Origin: Amborella trichopoda
Taxonomy: Eukaryota > Streptophyta > Magnoliopsida > Amborellales > Amborellaceae
DNA: 64,000 nt
Reading direction: 5' to 3'
Assembly: GCF_000471905.2 (NCBI RefSeq)
Contig: NW_006500178.1
Location: 2,733,957-2,797,956, forward strand
Each line of letters opens with the position of its first letter. Position 1 is the first letter of the stretch. Below are positions 33,011 through 45,639 of the stretch, piece by piece. Both the position numbers and the translations under genes were made by a program. The notes beneath the pieces are model-generated. The model ran no database searches and was not told the DNA's origin. It was given only the letters and a program-made list of their open reading frames with translations.

Positions 33011-33998
33011 CATCTCCCTGTCTAGACCTATGAAGCGGCCTCCTCCTGTTTAGTGGATCTCATGCCATATGCGCTCGTGCTCAAGTAACAAACATACTTG
33101 CCAAGTCCCTACAAATCTCTTGCTTGTCCTTTATTAGGGCCTTGGTCATCATACCCGGTAGATTGCAATTGGTGTGGATTTTTTCTTTTTATATCAACGG
33201 ATTTGCTAAAACATCTTGTATCCTATGATAGTGGATGTCTATATGCTTCATTATGGCAGAATATATTGCATTCTTGCTAATGTCAATAACACTAACTATC
33301 AAAATGAACAATGTAGTTGTCTTGCTTCAAACCCGATTCCTTTGAGGACCTTGTCATCCACAACATTTCTTTGTCCTCTTCTGTAGCTACTATATATTCT
33401 ACCTCTGTTGTGAAAAGAGCAATACACTTCTACAATTTGGACTAACATGACACGACTACCTTTGCAAAAATGAACAAGTATTCCCGATATAGGCTTCTGG
33501 GTATTGAAGTCTCTAACCATGTCTGCATCTGTATATTCATCTAGAACAATGTGTTTATTTCTAAAGCATAAGCATAGTTTGGATGTGCCCTTGAGATATC
33601 TGAGAATCTATTTTACTATTGTTTAGTATTCTTTGTCAGGTTTAGCAATAAATCTACTCACCACTTGACTACTTGTTCAATGTTTCCCCTCGTATACACC
33701 AATGGAATAAGTCAAACTCCCTGTGGTTAAAGCATAGGGAATATCTTTCGTTTCTTTCTTTTCCTTCTTGTTTGGAGATTATCTATCTTTCACTCGACTT
33801 AAAGTGTCTTATAAGTGGTGTACTAGCTGGTATTTCAAGTTTTCAAGCGCTCGTTCAATATATTTTTCTTTTGTAAACCATAACTTCTTTGCATTCATGT
33901 CACATTTTATTTTCATGCCCAAATTTTATTGTGCTAGCCACAAGTCCTTCATTTCAAATGATTTCCTTAATTCTTCTTTAACCTATCAATCCTATGAA
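33011..33998 (-). pseudogene. Copia-B RT C-terminus and RNase H (broken)
   Basis: The minus strand carries the end of a copia RT (LEIPASTPLI, then FIAKPDKEY) and RNase H (WILRYLKGTS, LCFRNTHIVLDEYTDADM, a VEVYCSFHN block and HYHRIQDVL). Stops and frameshifts are frequent. The fragment ends at 33,998, exactly at the GATCT target duplication of the 8.3-kb LTR element, and RT resumes at 42,278. The lower end meets the LINE poly(A). Confidence 0.8.
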
Positions 33999-34003
33999 GA
34001 TCT
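33999..34003. repeat. Target duplication GATCT (left)
   Basis: GATCT here and at 42,273-42,277 flank the two LTRs at 34,004 and 42,272 exactly. Copia-B RT sequence continues on both sides. Confidence 0.92.
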
Positions 34004-35426
34004 TGTTGGTGGTATAAGACCAATATGCTAGAAATACAATCTTTTAAAAAAAATTACATTGTATAAAAACTCAAGGGTTTAAATGCATGAATAACTAAAT
34101 ACAAAACTATAATACATATATTCCACCCTACAAACATGGTTTATACACATTTGAATAATAAAATTCAACCCTAATAAGTCCTTTACAAATCCCTTACTAA
34201 AAAGTATAATTAAACTTAATACAATATTTAAATATTCACATTGTACATCTCTACAACATATTGCATGACTTGCACGTGCAATTCCTTATTATATCAAAAT
34301 TATATGATAATTTCATCTTCATTCTTCATCTTCATAATATCAATAAGATTTCAATTCGCATAAATAATAATACATAGCATTAAAGCTCATACCGCAAGAT
34401 AATAAAAAAATAATACTCTCAATATTCATACAACATACTCAACTTAATCAATCATGAATCCATTTAATAACTGTAAATACATCAAATTAACATGCAAACA
34501 TACATGGGGAAACCATGGTTCGAACTCCTTGTGCCCGGGCCACGAAAGGGCCCTTTGAGGACTTAATTTTGTCCCATTGTCTAAGGCACGGGTGATAATA
34601 ATAACTCAAGAAGATCAATCCAATGGCAAGAAAATGATCACATTTATTTCTTCAAAAATCTCAAAAATTCTCTAAATTATTTTTAAACATTATTACACAA
34701 TTTTTCATCAATATAAATCCTTTTCTCATCAATTTTAGATTAATTTGGGCCAAAGGTAAATGAGATCTCTAAACTTATAACACTAGTCGGTGTCTTCCAT
34801 TGGGCTAACTCGAATGACGTTCCACCGGTGTCTCAAGCATACCCAATGGACCTATACTCCACAGTCTATGGCAGGGACACATAATTGGGCACATCAAAGT
34901 CGTGGAGCCAGAGCTTCCCATCACCAGTGGTTCAATGGATTACTGGTGTACTCCTGTGGGACATGTTCCTACTCAAATATAAGGGTCCTCTTAAAGCACA
35001 TGTGCACTAGCTCTTCTAAGTCAAATAATACTATAGAAGAGTGGCTTCCCCATACGACTATGGGTGCACATACTATGGAACCGTCTCATGTCAGGATACG
35101 AGCTCATGTTCCATGAGTCGACCATTCCATACAGGGTGAATGCTCTTTTAAATAATCGGGTTTTATTATTCTCGATTGGATTCTCTAAGCTTTAGTTTAT
35201 CACAACAATTATGAGGCATTCTAATCAATATATTCCTGACTGGAAGGTGACCCTCATACCTCCTCGAGAGTTCACACTCTCAAAACGTATACTCTCAATG
35301 CATCAAATACTCAAGGTATATGAATCTAGGCCTCAGAGCGTCAAGCACCCAGATTCAGTCTCTCTCTAACTCCCACTAAGCGTAAGACTATTGGCTTTAA
35401 GGCCTTGAAAGGCCACATAGCCAACA
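34004..35426 (-). repeat. LARD-like element 3' LTR (1,423 bp)
   Basis: Begins TGTTGG and ends CCAACA on the plus strand. It aligns with 39,437-42,272 at both ends but lacks about 1.4 kb present in that copy (break near 34,660). The polypurine tract just outside its inner edge shows the element runs on the minus strand. Confidence 0.9.
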
Positions 35427-35438
35427 TTCTCCCACTTG
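35427..35438 (-). promoter_or_regulatory. Polypurine tract of the LARD-like element
   Basis: Minus-strand CAAGTGGGAGAA abuts the LTR start TGTTGGC. Confidence 0.8.
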
Positions 35439-38400
35439 ACCTTTTGAGGTCTTATAAACGATTCTCTCTCTCATTCTTATACACGACGATATAATTTAAA
35501 ACATCCATTCTATACTATAAAAGCAATACTCATATCCAGCAAGGGGGCAAGTATCAAGTCAACTTTCTCAATCTCATATCATGCATAAGCGTAAACCATT
35601 GTATGCTCCACAAGCGTAGTCAATCAATATAGGCTGTTAACATAATCAATAGTTATGAACTAATACAAGCAAGTGTAGTCAGACATATGCATTCGCAAGA
35701 GTAAACTATCAAGAATTCTTTTTATATTGGGATTATGTCACATAAATCACAAATCATAATTTAAATGTCATGTTCGATCTCGTTCATCCACATATTTAAT
35801 CAAATATCATGTAGTTTATGTGCCAACATATCACATCATACTCTCACCAATGACATACTAATCTACTAGGTGCTAATTACGGAAGTAATCATCATCTTCA
35901 ACAATCACATAATCTAATAATGCAATGGGTATCCCTAAAGGAAAAGAAATATGGGAACATATGGTATGGCAAAGATAACAGTACTTTTATGTGCATGTTC
36001 ATGACAATTTATGCTCATAAAGATTGACATATATGTTCACATCTATCTTCTTAATTGCTCTCTCAACATTTATTCCTGTGCTCAAAAGTTCACAACTCTA
36101 TATACATATCAATTCTCAAGTAACACAGATTTTTACTCGAACAAAAATTTATTAAAATCATGCTCTAATCTCATACATTGTTCTCAAAATTTCCTTAGTC
36201 ACGAACTGGTACTTTATCCATTCAAAACCAAGCTGTGGGAGTAGTTCTTGGACTTTCAAGTATTTCATCATTCAATACATTCAATCTCCTATTGATATTA
36301 CACTCGGATTAGATGGCTAACAGGTGCCATCATGAACCTATTAATTAGATTAAATCCCAAGATCAAAAAAGATTCAATTATATATATCCGAATGACCATG
36401 CACATTATAAGTTCGAATCAATTAAGACAATATCTCATGCAATGTGGGACTTATCAAAGTTTATAGGATTTCTCTCACATTTAGTATCACAAATTATCTC
36501 ATGATAAACAACCAATTGCATTAAGTCATATGCATATAATCCATGCATAGATAGTCACTATCAATGTGACTAGCCCAAAAAATGAGGTGTCCTTATCATC
36601 ATATAATCATATTATAATCCACATATAAATATGCAGCTCTACATAGAGTCTCACATACTATTAAAAACATTTTCTAGTGGCTTATGCATACTTCACTAAA
36701 ATACTTACAATCCTTTTAGAGACCGATAGAAGCTATCTAGTGGATCATCAATGCGAAAGTGAATACATATGATCACCATGGCAGGAAATGCATATATAGA
36801 CAAGTGAGGATCTATTACCATAATGTCACATAATTAATCATTGAAAATTCAAAAGTCTATCAAAGAGATATCTTACTACTCTAACAAGTGATATATCTCT
36901 AAGTGACTTAAAATTTCTCACTGTAGCACTAAATGAAAACAATAATACTTATAATGCAGCAGAAGATAACGGCCCATGAGATCATAAAATGATCAATTTT
37001 CAAATAAGAGGTCAAACACTCATTTCGGCTTTTATTTACAAATCATTCTAATTCAATGTGTCTTCCAATTTCTCATAAGTGAAATTAATTTAAGATATAA
37101 GTGTTTCCAAAATCAATATCAAGGTTTTCTCTTTGAGGATGGTATGGTTTTACTATTTAGACTTACTAAAGATGCTCCCACTGAAACCAACAAAGTTGCC
37201 TTTCAAAATAACTTGAATTTATGTCTTAGAAAGCAGTTTACTTTTAAGTAAAAATTCAAAGGTTTCAAAAAAGATTTTATTCAAAGATTGATAACTATGA
37301 GATACTCTAAAATATTATGACAAACAGTTATGTGGTGATACCATAATATTAAAAGAACCTCTTTAAGGTTGATCTTCTAAAAGGGAAGAAACATAGAGTT
37401 TAACATAGTTATAACTCTTTAATAGAAAGATAATACAAAGTAGTAATACGCAAAATGAGATGGAATCCCCTTTATGGTTTCTAACATCCACTTGTGCTAA
37501 AAAATTTTAAATATAAAAATCCTCATTCAGAAGAACAAGCATTTAAGATAAAATCTCTTTTATCATATTTTCTTAATTATTACAATCCATACTTAAGATA
37601 CATTTTGGTTCGATTGATCTCAATTTCCAAAATAGTGAAAAACATGCTACTATAAAGGAAAATGCTATCTCATACATGAAAATCCTTTTTCATTACCATT
37701 GAACCTAACTTGCCATGTAATAATCCTCATATGACATTCATAACATAATACCACATTCACTTATTCACATAAGAATTATGACGGGATCATGCATAACTAA
37801 GTACTTACAATATGATAATATAATACATCACATTATCTCATCATTTAGGAAAACTCAAAATAATGAAGAATGTAGCTTGAGGCACCATAAAGATTAGACA
37901 ATGTCATATTTATGATACATCTCAAGAGTTCTCAAATCATGAAGCAACTCATAAATAATAAACATTTCTCATATCTCATAATTCTCAAACAATCACAAGT
38001 GCAATCCTTACACATGTCATATATCTTGAATTAGCCATATCCACAGCATCGATAATTTGAATCATAGATCATAGATCTAAAATCAAATTACTTAAGCATA
38101 TGTTATATGTCTTAAGCTTATATAAGAGTGGACACAAGCATTCAAAATCTCAATTTGTAAGTATCGGCCTAATTCAAATTTATAGCTTATGTGACGAGTC
38201 CAAGTCTTCCAATTATTAAACTCATATAATACACCAACATATTCTACCAATAAGTAGTCGCATAATATTATAAAACTAAAATAGTTGTTCTTTAAGAAAT
38301 GAATTCTCCATATATTAAAATCATGCTCATAAGTAGAAAGAAGTCGTACCTAGTGGTTTTAAAGTGACCAAGTCACAATGTGTCAATACCTTTGTCTTCG

Positions 38401-39422
38401 ATCAGTGATTTGTTTCACCTTTTATTTCTATCTTTATAACTATGATCATTATCTCATCCATCCACATGTGTCTTGTTGTCAACTTCATCACACACTATCA
38501 AAGGACTAGCCCGAATCTAGACCAAGACTCGGGTATTAAAATTTAACACACGATTCTGTGGGGTTTATATAACTCTCCCACTGATCTAAAATACCTTAAG
38601 AACTCACAAGGACTTTCAAAAACGTGTACTTTATAGGGGGATTACAAAAATATAAAGTATCAATGCCCTTCTCACACATTGGATATAAGAAATAATGTTT
38701 TTCTGGTTTTTCAAGATGAGCACGGTCTAATTCAATGAACACAACTTTAAATTTACACATTATTTAATCATGAGATTTTTTTTCAGATAAAATAAACTCA
38801 AAATGAGACAACTTCTATTTAGAAAGTAGCATTGAATAATAGTCCGAAGTGAATGAATTAATATGATTCTCATAGGGTCAATTTTTGCTTTATGTAGTAG
38901 AAATTACAGTATGATACCCCTCAAGTTAAACGACCATAATTTTCCAAATATGGGGAATTTTCCTATGAGCTCAAACGTACATTTAAACTAGACTCGATTC
39001 TTCAAAAGTACAAAGTGGTCCGAACTCATTTCCATAAGTTTTGATTGATCAAAACCCCCATTAGAAAAGGTATAAAGTTCCTGGATACGTCTTTCTCAAA
39101 TCTGACACACTTTAATAAAAGATCAATAACTTCCAAAATATACATAATATGATCAGGAGACTTTTTCTATATGAAAATACACTCAATAACACAAAATACT
39201 ACCCAATGTTATTCTCTTATATAAAATATTTAATACCCTACCATTCTCTCACAAATATACAATAGTTCTGGAAAATATTCATTCACAATTCTCATGCCAT
39301 TGACACTATCAATTCTCTAATTCAAAGCATATATATCATAGCAATCATGATCAAGTGTTTATGCAATTGAAAAATTAAATTATACACAATATAGGTAGAC
39401 TAAGGGACCATATTAGAGCCAT
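35439..39422 (-). mobile_element. Non-coding internal domain of the LARD-like element
   Basis: About 4.0 kb of AT-rich sequence. Frames are short on both strands (the longest I noted is 77 codons at 36,011-36,244) and have no gag, protease, integrase or RT motif. With intact LTR ends, primer site, polypurine tract and target duplication, this fits a large retrotransposon derivative (LARD) mobilised by another element's enzymes. Recurrent TCTCCCACT words resemble the polypurine complement. No gene is called. Confidence 0.75.
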
Positions 39423-39434
39423 GCTCTGATACCA
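39423..39434 (-). promoter_or_regulatory. Primer binding site of the LARD-like element
   Basis: Minus-strand TGGTATCAGAGC lies 2 bp inside the 5' LTR and is complementary to initiator Met tRNA. It fixes the minus-strand orientation. Confidence 0.92.
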
Positions 39435-39436
39435 TT

Positions 39437-42272
39437 TGTTGGTGGTATATGACCAATAGGCTAGAAATGCAATCTTTTAAAAACAATTCCATTGTATAAA
39501 AACTCAAGGGTTTACATACATGAATATCTCAATACAAAATCATAATACATATATTCTAGCCTACAAACATGGTTTATACACATTTGAATACTAAAATTCA
39601 ACCCTAATAGGTCCCTTACAAATCCCTTACTAAAAAGTACAATTAAACTGAATATAATATTCACATTATACATTTCTACAACATATTTCATGACTTGCAC
39701 TCGCAATTCTTTATTATATCATAATATATGATAATTTCATCTTCATTCTTCAGGCTCATAATATCTCATACACTTGATCATAATAATTCAATAAGATTTC
39801 AATTCGTATAAACAATAATGCATAGCATTAAAGCTCATACCGCAAGATTAAAAAAAAAAAAACAATCTCAATATCCATACAACATACTCAATTTAATCAA
39901 TCATGAATCTATTTAATAACTGTAAATACATCAAATTAACATGCAAACATACATGGGGAAACCATGGTTCGATCCCCTTGTGCCTGGGCCACAAAAGGGC
40001 CTTTTGAAGACTTAATTTTGTCTTATTGTCTAAGGCATGGGTGATAATAATAACTCAAGGAGATCAATCGAATGGGAAGAAAATGATCACATTTATTTCA
40101 CTTAATGGGGATCAAATCATAAGAGAGATATGTATCAAAATAGCCCTTCAATGTTTGAGAGAGATACTACACAAAATAAAGAAGTTATGGTGAAACTACA
40201 TCATATGGTCCATAAGGGACCACACGAACTTTTCAACATTAAAAGGGAACTCAATGGACTATTTCTTATGCTCAAATATGATGAAATAAATATCTCATCA
40301 GTTGTATATTCTCAGTAAATAATTTCAGAAAAATAAGATCAAGAAATCAAGTTGAAATTACTCGAGATCATGGAACAAGCAAGCTAGTCTACACATACTA
40401 TGTGTATGGACTACACTATTGCTTTGGGACTCTTCAAATATCAAGTTTTCATGACCAAAAGTGAAGAAAGCTACTGCAAATTAAGAATTACAGCAGGCTT
40501 TGAAATGAAGTAGGAATTAAAAATATGCAAAGAAAAATCAATTACCTTAATGAAGCAATGATATGGGTTTGATCACTTAAATGATGAACTACTCTATTGA
40601 AGGGTTTCAAATGAAAGCTCAAGAAAGAAGATAGTCTCATGGGTGACCACATTTTTGTCAAGGGATCTCTCTCTCTCTCTCTATGAAGTGAATACTTAAG
40701 TTCAGGTAATAATTGATCCCATAAGTTACATTCATACTTAGATCATAAAAATGAATTGGATCTTGATCATTGATGTCATAGATCAAATGCACATGAGAGG
40801 CTTTTATCCAAGCCACTCATCCATATCTTATCACCAAGATCAATGGATAAGCTTTTGACACCCTTCACTCCTCAAAACCTAGGTTTATAGTCATTTTACC
40901 TTGAAGCCCTTAGCTCCATGTTTTATTTTCTATTAAGTCCAAATTCATGTTTACACTTATGCCCATGGTTTTTTAATAATTTGTGAGAGTCAATAAAATA
41001 CAAGAACATTGACATAAAGGTAATATAAAACATCTACACATGTGAATAAATATCTTATGACAACACTAAAGTTTCTCATGCGTCAAGCACATAAGGTGGT
41101 GCTATATAAGATATACTCACATGCTACAAAATCATATGTGGATAATAATATGAATTAAATTAATTCTCAAAATATCATGACTTCACAAATGCCAAAAATA
41201 ACACATATGAGCTAAAAAAAAACATGTGACTTAAATTAAACTTAATTCATAACAATATATAACCCTTTAAATAACAAGATATTCATGTTATAACATAATG
41301 CTAATAAAAGAATTAATGACAAATAGGTCCCCACATGTATATGACATTAGCATGATGTCATGCATAAGTGGGGAGGTGGGGGTGCCATGTGGCATCCCTA
41401 TGGCCACTTAGGATTCATGTGGCATCCCCATAGGATGTCTTTGTTTGGTATTTATGTCAAACAAATTTGAAAATCATATTTTTTATTGTTTAAAAAATCT
41501 AAAAAATTCTTCAAAAATCTCAAAAATTCTCTAAATAATTTCTCAATATTATTACACAATTTCTCATCAATATAAAATTTGTTTTTATCAATTTTAGATT
41601 AATTTGGGCTAAAGGTAAATGAGATCTCTAGACTTATAACAGTAGTCGGAGTCTTCCATTGGACTAACCTGAATGACGTTCCACCTGTGTCTCAAGCCGA
41701 CCCAATGGACCTATGCTCCACAGTCTATGGCAGAGACATATAATTTGTCACATTAAAGTCGCTGAGCTAGAGCTTCCCGTCACCGGGGGTTCAATGGATT
41801 ACTGATGCACCCTTGTGGGACATGTGCCTACTCAAATACAGGGGTCCTCTCAAAGCCTCTTTTAAGTCGGATAATACTATAGAAAAGTGGCTTCCCCATA
41901 TGACTGTGGACGCACATGCTATGGAACGGTCTCGTGTCAGGATACGGGCTCATTTCCCATGAGCCGACCATTCCATACAGGGCAAATACTCTTTTAAATA
42001 CTCGGGTTTTATTATTCTCGATTAGATTCTCCACGCTCTGGCTTATCACAGCAACTATGAGACATTCTAATCAATATATTCCTGACTAGGAGGTGACCCT
42101 CACACCTCCCCGAGAGTTCACACTCTCAAAACGTATACTCTCAATGCCTCAAATACTCGGAGTATATGAATCTGGGCCCCAGTGCGCCAAGCACCCAGAT
42201 TCAGTCTCTCTCTAACTCTCACTGAGCGTAAGACTATTGGCTTTAAGGCCTTAAAAGGCTACACAGCCAACA
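39437..42272 (-). repeat. LARD-like element 5' LTR (2,836 bp)
   Basis: Starts TGTTGG and ends CCAACA, followed by GATCT (42,273-42,277). Compared with 34,004-35,426 it holds about 1.4 kb of extra sequence between about 40,100 and 41,510. Outside that block the copies are clearly homologous with scattered substitutions. Either this copy gained an insertion or, more likely from the flanking short TTTATTTC/TTCAAAAATC similarity, the other copy lost sequence. Confidence 0.9.
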
Positions 42273-42277
42273 GATCT

Positions 42278-42925
42278 TGTCCAACAATTAGCATTTCATT
42301 GACATAAAGTAGAAGATTAATAAAGCCATTATCAGAAATTTGTTAAAATCAACATAATGAATTGCAACAGTCCTCTTATACCCATGATTTATTATAAGTG
42401 AGTCAAACTTCCTATACCAATGCTTAGGGACTTGTTTCAATCCATACAAACATTTGTTCAACTTGCAAACCAAAGCATTCAGGTTGTTCCATATAAATCT
42501 CTCTTTTCAAGTCGCCATAAAGAAAGGCAGTTTTAACATATATCTATCTCTAAATCCACGCATGCAGCTAGACCTAGAATCATATGTATGGATGACATTT
42601 TCATAATCGGCGAAAATATCTCATCAAAGTCGATAACGTTTGCTACCCAAAGCCTTTCACAACTAGACGAGCCCTATACTTCACTGCTTCTCATCTTCAT
42701 TCTTCAACACGAAGACCTACTTGTTTTTCAATACTTTCCACCCCTTAGGTAATTTAACCAAATCATATGTGTCAATATTTTTCAAGGAATTCATTTTATC
42801 TTTGTCCATTTGTTCGTGCACCTTAGCTTCTTGAAAACTTTTAGGCTCTCTACCATTAGTGATCATGACATACTTAGTGGGAGAATCTTCTTTGACGATT
42901 GCCTTACCTTGGTTAATCTTCTTAA
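42278..42925 (-). pseudogene. Copia-B RT N-terminal part (broken)
   Basis: The minus strand reads VCKLNKCLYGLKQVPKHWY then HGYKR, a conserved copia RT block. Further upstream are pieces such as a VDVEI-like stretch and a KWVLKNED-type segment in shifted frames. The YVDD region is degraded to YFMS right where the LARD-like element is inserted (GATCT). The RT remainder is at 33,011-33,998. Confidence 0.8.
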
Positions 42926-43440
42926 CTAAGTTTTCGCTGCTAGTTCTTGAGGGGGCTGCTCCTCCTGCTCAATATCACCATGTACAGGAGAATTCTTAGT
43001 TTCCACTTCTCCATGACCTTCTTGTTCATCTCCTCTATGTTCAAATGCATCTGGAGGAGGAACTAGAGTAAAGTCTATAAGGTCATCCACAAAGACTTGT
43101 TGTTTCTCAACTTTTTTAAAACCTTTAATTGTTTGATCATCACAAAATGTCACATCCTGCCTTCTGATCACTTCTTTTTTTTCTGAATCCCATAACATGT
43201 AGCCGAATTCTTCAGCTGCATAACCCAAAAAGATAAATTGTGTTGACTTGTAATCAGCCTTTGACTCTGTTCATTCGGTACAATGAACATGCAACCAAAC
43301 ATCTTCAAGAATTCACATGACACATCTTGCTCCGTCCACACCCTTTCTGGATAATTTCTCTCCAAAGGAACTGAAAGGGGTAAATTAATCAAATAACATG
43401 CAGTGTTGCCTTACCCCAAAACGATCATGACAAGCTAGTA
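42926..43440 (-). pseudogene. Copia-B integrase C-terminus and linker
   Basis: Two overlapping minus-strand frames (42,926-43,228 and 43,168-43,392) give the copia integrase tail: LPLSVPLERNYPERVW, LKMFGCMFIVPNEQS, FGYMLWDSEKKEVIRRQDVTF, and then an acidic Glu/Pro-rich linker. A frameshift lies near 43,180. Continuous with RT downstream. Confidence 0.8.
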
Positions 43441-44000
43441 AGTGGGAGCATACAGTTGATTCTTTCCGTGATATTGAGATTCATTCTTTCTATTATACCA
43501 TGCGCTAAAGTGCACCAGGAATAGTCTTCTCATGTTCAAGGCCAAACTTTTTGCGGTATTCATAAACATCTTTAAAGCATAGTCCCCATTGTTAATGAAG
43601 TGAATATACTTCAAAGGCTTTCATGTTTTCCTTTTAACTTTAACATAAAATATTGGAAATATCAAATACTTAGTCTTTGGCTTTCATAGCATATGCCCCC
43701 ATTTTTCTAAGAGCAATATCAATGAAGGTATAAATCAAGAGGTACCACCTATAATTTTAATTTTCATGGGCCACATACATCAAAATAAATCAATTCCAAT
43801 ATATTTGTTTTTCTTTAAGAAGTATTTTTATGAAACTCTATGTCGTATGCCAATCAAACAATGAGAACAATGATGTAGTGGTGTACCTTTTAAGCTAGGG
43901 AGAAGTTGATTATTTGCTAAAATTTCTAGGCTCTTCTCTCTCATGTGATGAAGCCGTTTATGCCATAGGTCAGCTGATAATTTTCCAAATGGTGTTCCCT
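43441..44000 (-). pseudogene. Copia-B GAG-pre-integrase / integrase N-terminus
   Basis: The minus strand near 43,800-43,985 reads RLHHMREKSLEIL, LLPSLKGTPLHHCSHCLIG and RHRVS. This is the zinc-binding HHCC region that begins copia integrases (here HH...CxxC). Stops follow. The catalytic core at 43,450-43,700 is only patchily recognisable. Confidence 0.75.
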
Positions 44001-44619
44001 TCATCCATGTATAATTGTATCAGTGTCTTAGGAAAAATGCATTTCTTTGCTTTTGCCAGTAAAAGAGACCCTTTATAAACTTCCAGTACCACCTACCAAA
44101 GTAATTATTATGGCCTTTTTCATCTAATTTGACAGTGAAAATCTAATTACATCATAGGTTTGGAACATACCTCACATCCTTGAGAAGCTATTTACAACCA
44201 ACATGGATGCGAACACAATTATGACTTATTCTTACAATTTTTTATGTGTCATTGTTTCCCATCCTTATGATACCAAAGTCTCCTGACTTGTAAGATGTAA
44301 AGAAATCCTTTCAAGGGATAACACGGTAAGAAGCATCAATGTCAATAACCTTTTTTTAGGCATACTACACCTGCGCAAGCCTTATCACAAACAAAGGTCA
44401 TAATATCAACATCAGTAGTAACTATAGTAGTCTCCTTGTTTTTTTGTTTTCTTCACCATTTTTTCATGTTTATCTTTTTTAAGCTTTCGATAACCTCTTT
44501 CTATATGTTCTGGCTTGTCACAATGGTATCAATTTATTCACTTCCTATACTTAGACCTACTTCTTAATCTTTCAACGATTGTGAAGTTTTCTACTTGTAC
44601 TTCCTATATTTTCCTCGGT
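44001..44619 (-). pseudogene. Copia-B protease and gag zinc-knuckle region (broken)
   Basis: Near 44,480-44,560 the minus strand holds a zinc-knuckle relic, WYHCDKPEHIERGYRKLKKD, with only one of three Cys left, followed by a Lys-rich stretch. Between 44,050 and 44,400 are retropepsin-region pieces (a YDLCL...SMPKK segment and VCSKPMM). It is heavily decayed. Confidence 0.6.
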
Positions 44620-45140
44620 AAGAGTTTGTGATTGAGAGGAATTCAAGGATTTTTTTATTATTTTCATATATGCCATTCCCATTATTTCATCATTTTTTTT
44701 GTGAAGGCATGTTTAAGGTCATGCCTTCGAGACTTGTGCGAAACAGTTTAACGTCATGCGGCCAGGGTGTGCGCTATGGTTTAAGGTTGTACAGCTGGAC
44801 CATAATGGAGATGGATGAAAGTTTGTAGAGGCCATGGAGTGGTTTGACTCACTTGAGGAAATGACATGAGGCTACCTATGATAGATGGATGATGTATGAA
44901 ATGTAGGTGAAAAATGATGCCCCACTAACTTACAACGAGTTTAGATGGCGGGATGATTTGCCATTTTGTGAGCGCGGGTGGGACTCACTAAGGAATGATG
45001 TACGATGATGAAAGGAATGAACACATTGGGAAGGCAACGAAGGTGGCGCGCACTCTAATAGGTAGGTTAGGGGAGGCATGCATGAAAGTGCACGTAAAGG
45101 TGTGTGCATACCTGTTAGTACTTTCCATCTGGTACACTAA
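44620..45140 (-). repeat. Fragment of Tat 3' repeat region inserted in copia-B
   Basis: On the minus strand this matches the Tat element's 3' untranslated repeats at 25.4-25.9 kb (GCATGACGTTAAA, AAGGCATGACCTTAAAC, GGTCCAGCTGTACAACC). It lies between copia-B gag pieces on either side, so it is an insertion or a rearrangement product. No LTR of the Tat element is seen next to it. Confidence 0.65.
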
Positions 45141-45234
45141 GGGAGCAATAACACTTGTAAGTTGTCATCCAATAGGATTTTCATGGAAGAGAGTTGATTC
45201 ACTACATCTGGTATCTCATTTAAATGCTATGTAA

Positions 45235-45570
45235 TTAATGCACCTTCTCTAAACTTCAAATTAACTAGCATTAGGATCAAGAAAGCTTTGTTGTCAGCTG
45301 TCTCTTTTATACAACCCTTCCAATTTCTTTTGCAGAGAATGTGCCAAAGCTTCATTCGTGACATGGTGAAACACAATATGATCTAATTATTCTGAAATGC
45401 ACCTATGGCTAAATCTTTACAATAAAGAGCATCCTTAATTTTAGGCTTTTAAATCAACCAATTGTTTCCCGTCAGGATAATCATCTTACTTGTATTTGCT
45501 TCCATGATTCACACATGATTTCTTTATTTATTGTTTTAAAAAAATTAAAATATATAACTAGATATTTAGT
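45235..45570 (-). pseudogene. Copia-B gag fragment (broken)
   Basis: The minus-strand reading includes HVTNEALAHSLQKKLEGLY followed by a QQSFLDPNAS segment, resembling the copia Gag (UBN2-type) block in which a subunit-length phrase is followed by the LVNLKY region. Stops are present. It is the 5'-most coding piece of copia-B. Confidence 0.55.
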
Positions 45571-45639
45571 ATCACTCGTTAGGAATTTGTGCCTTTCCGT
45601 CTACATGTGAATCACAAAAACATACCATAGCTCAAAAAA

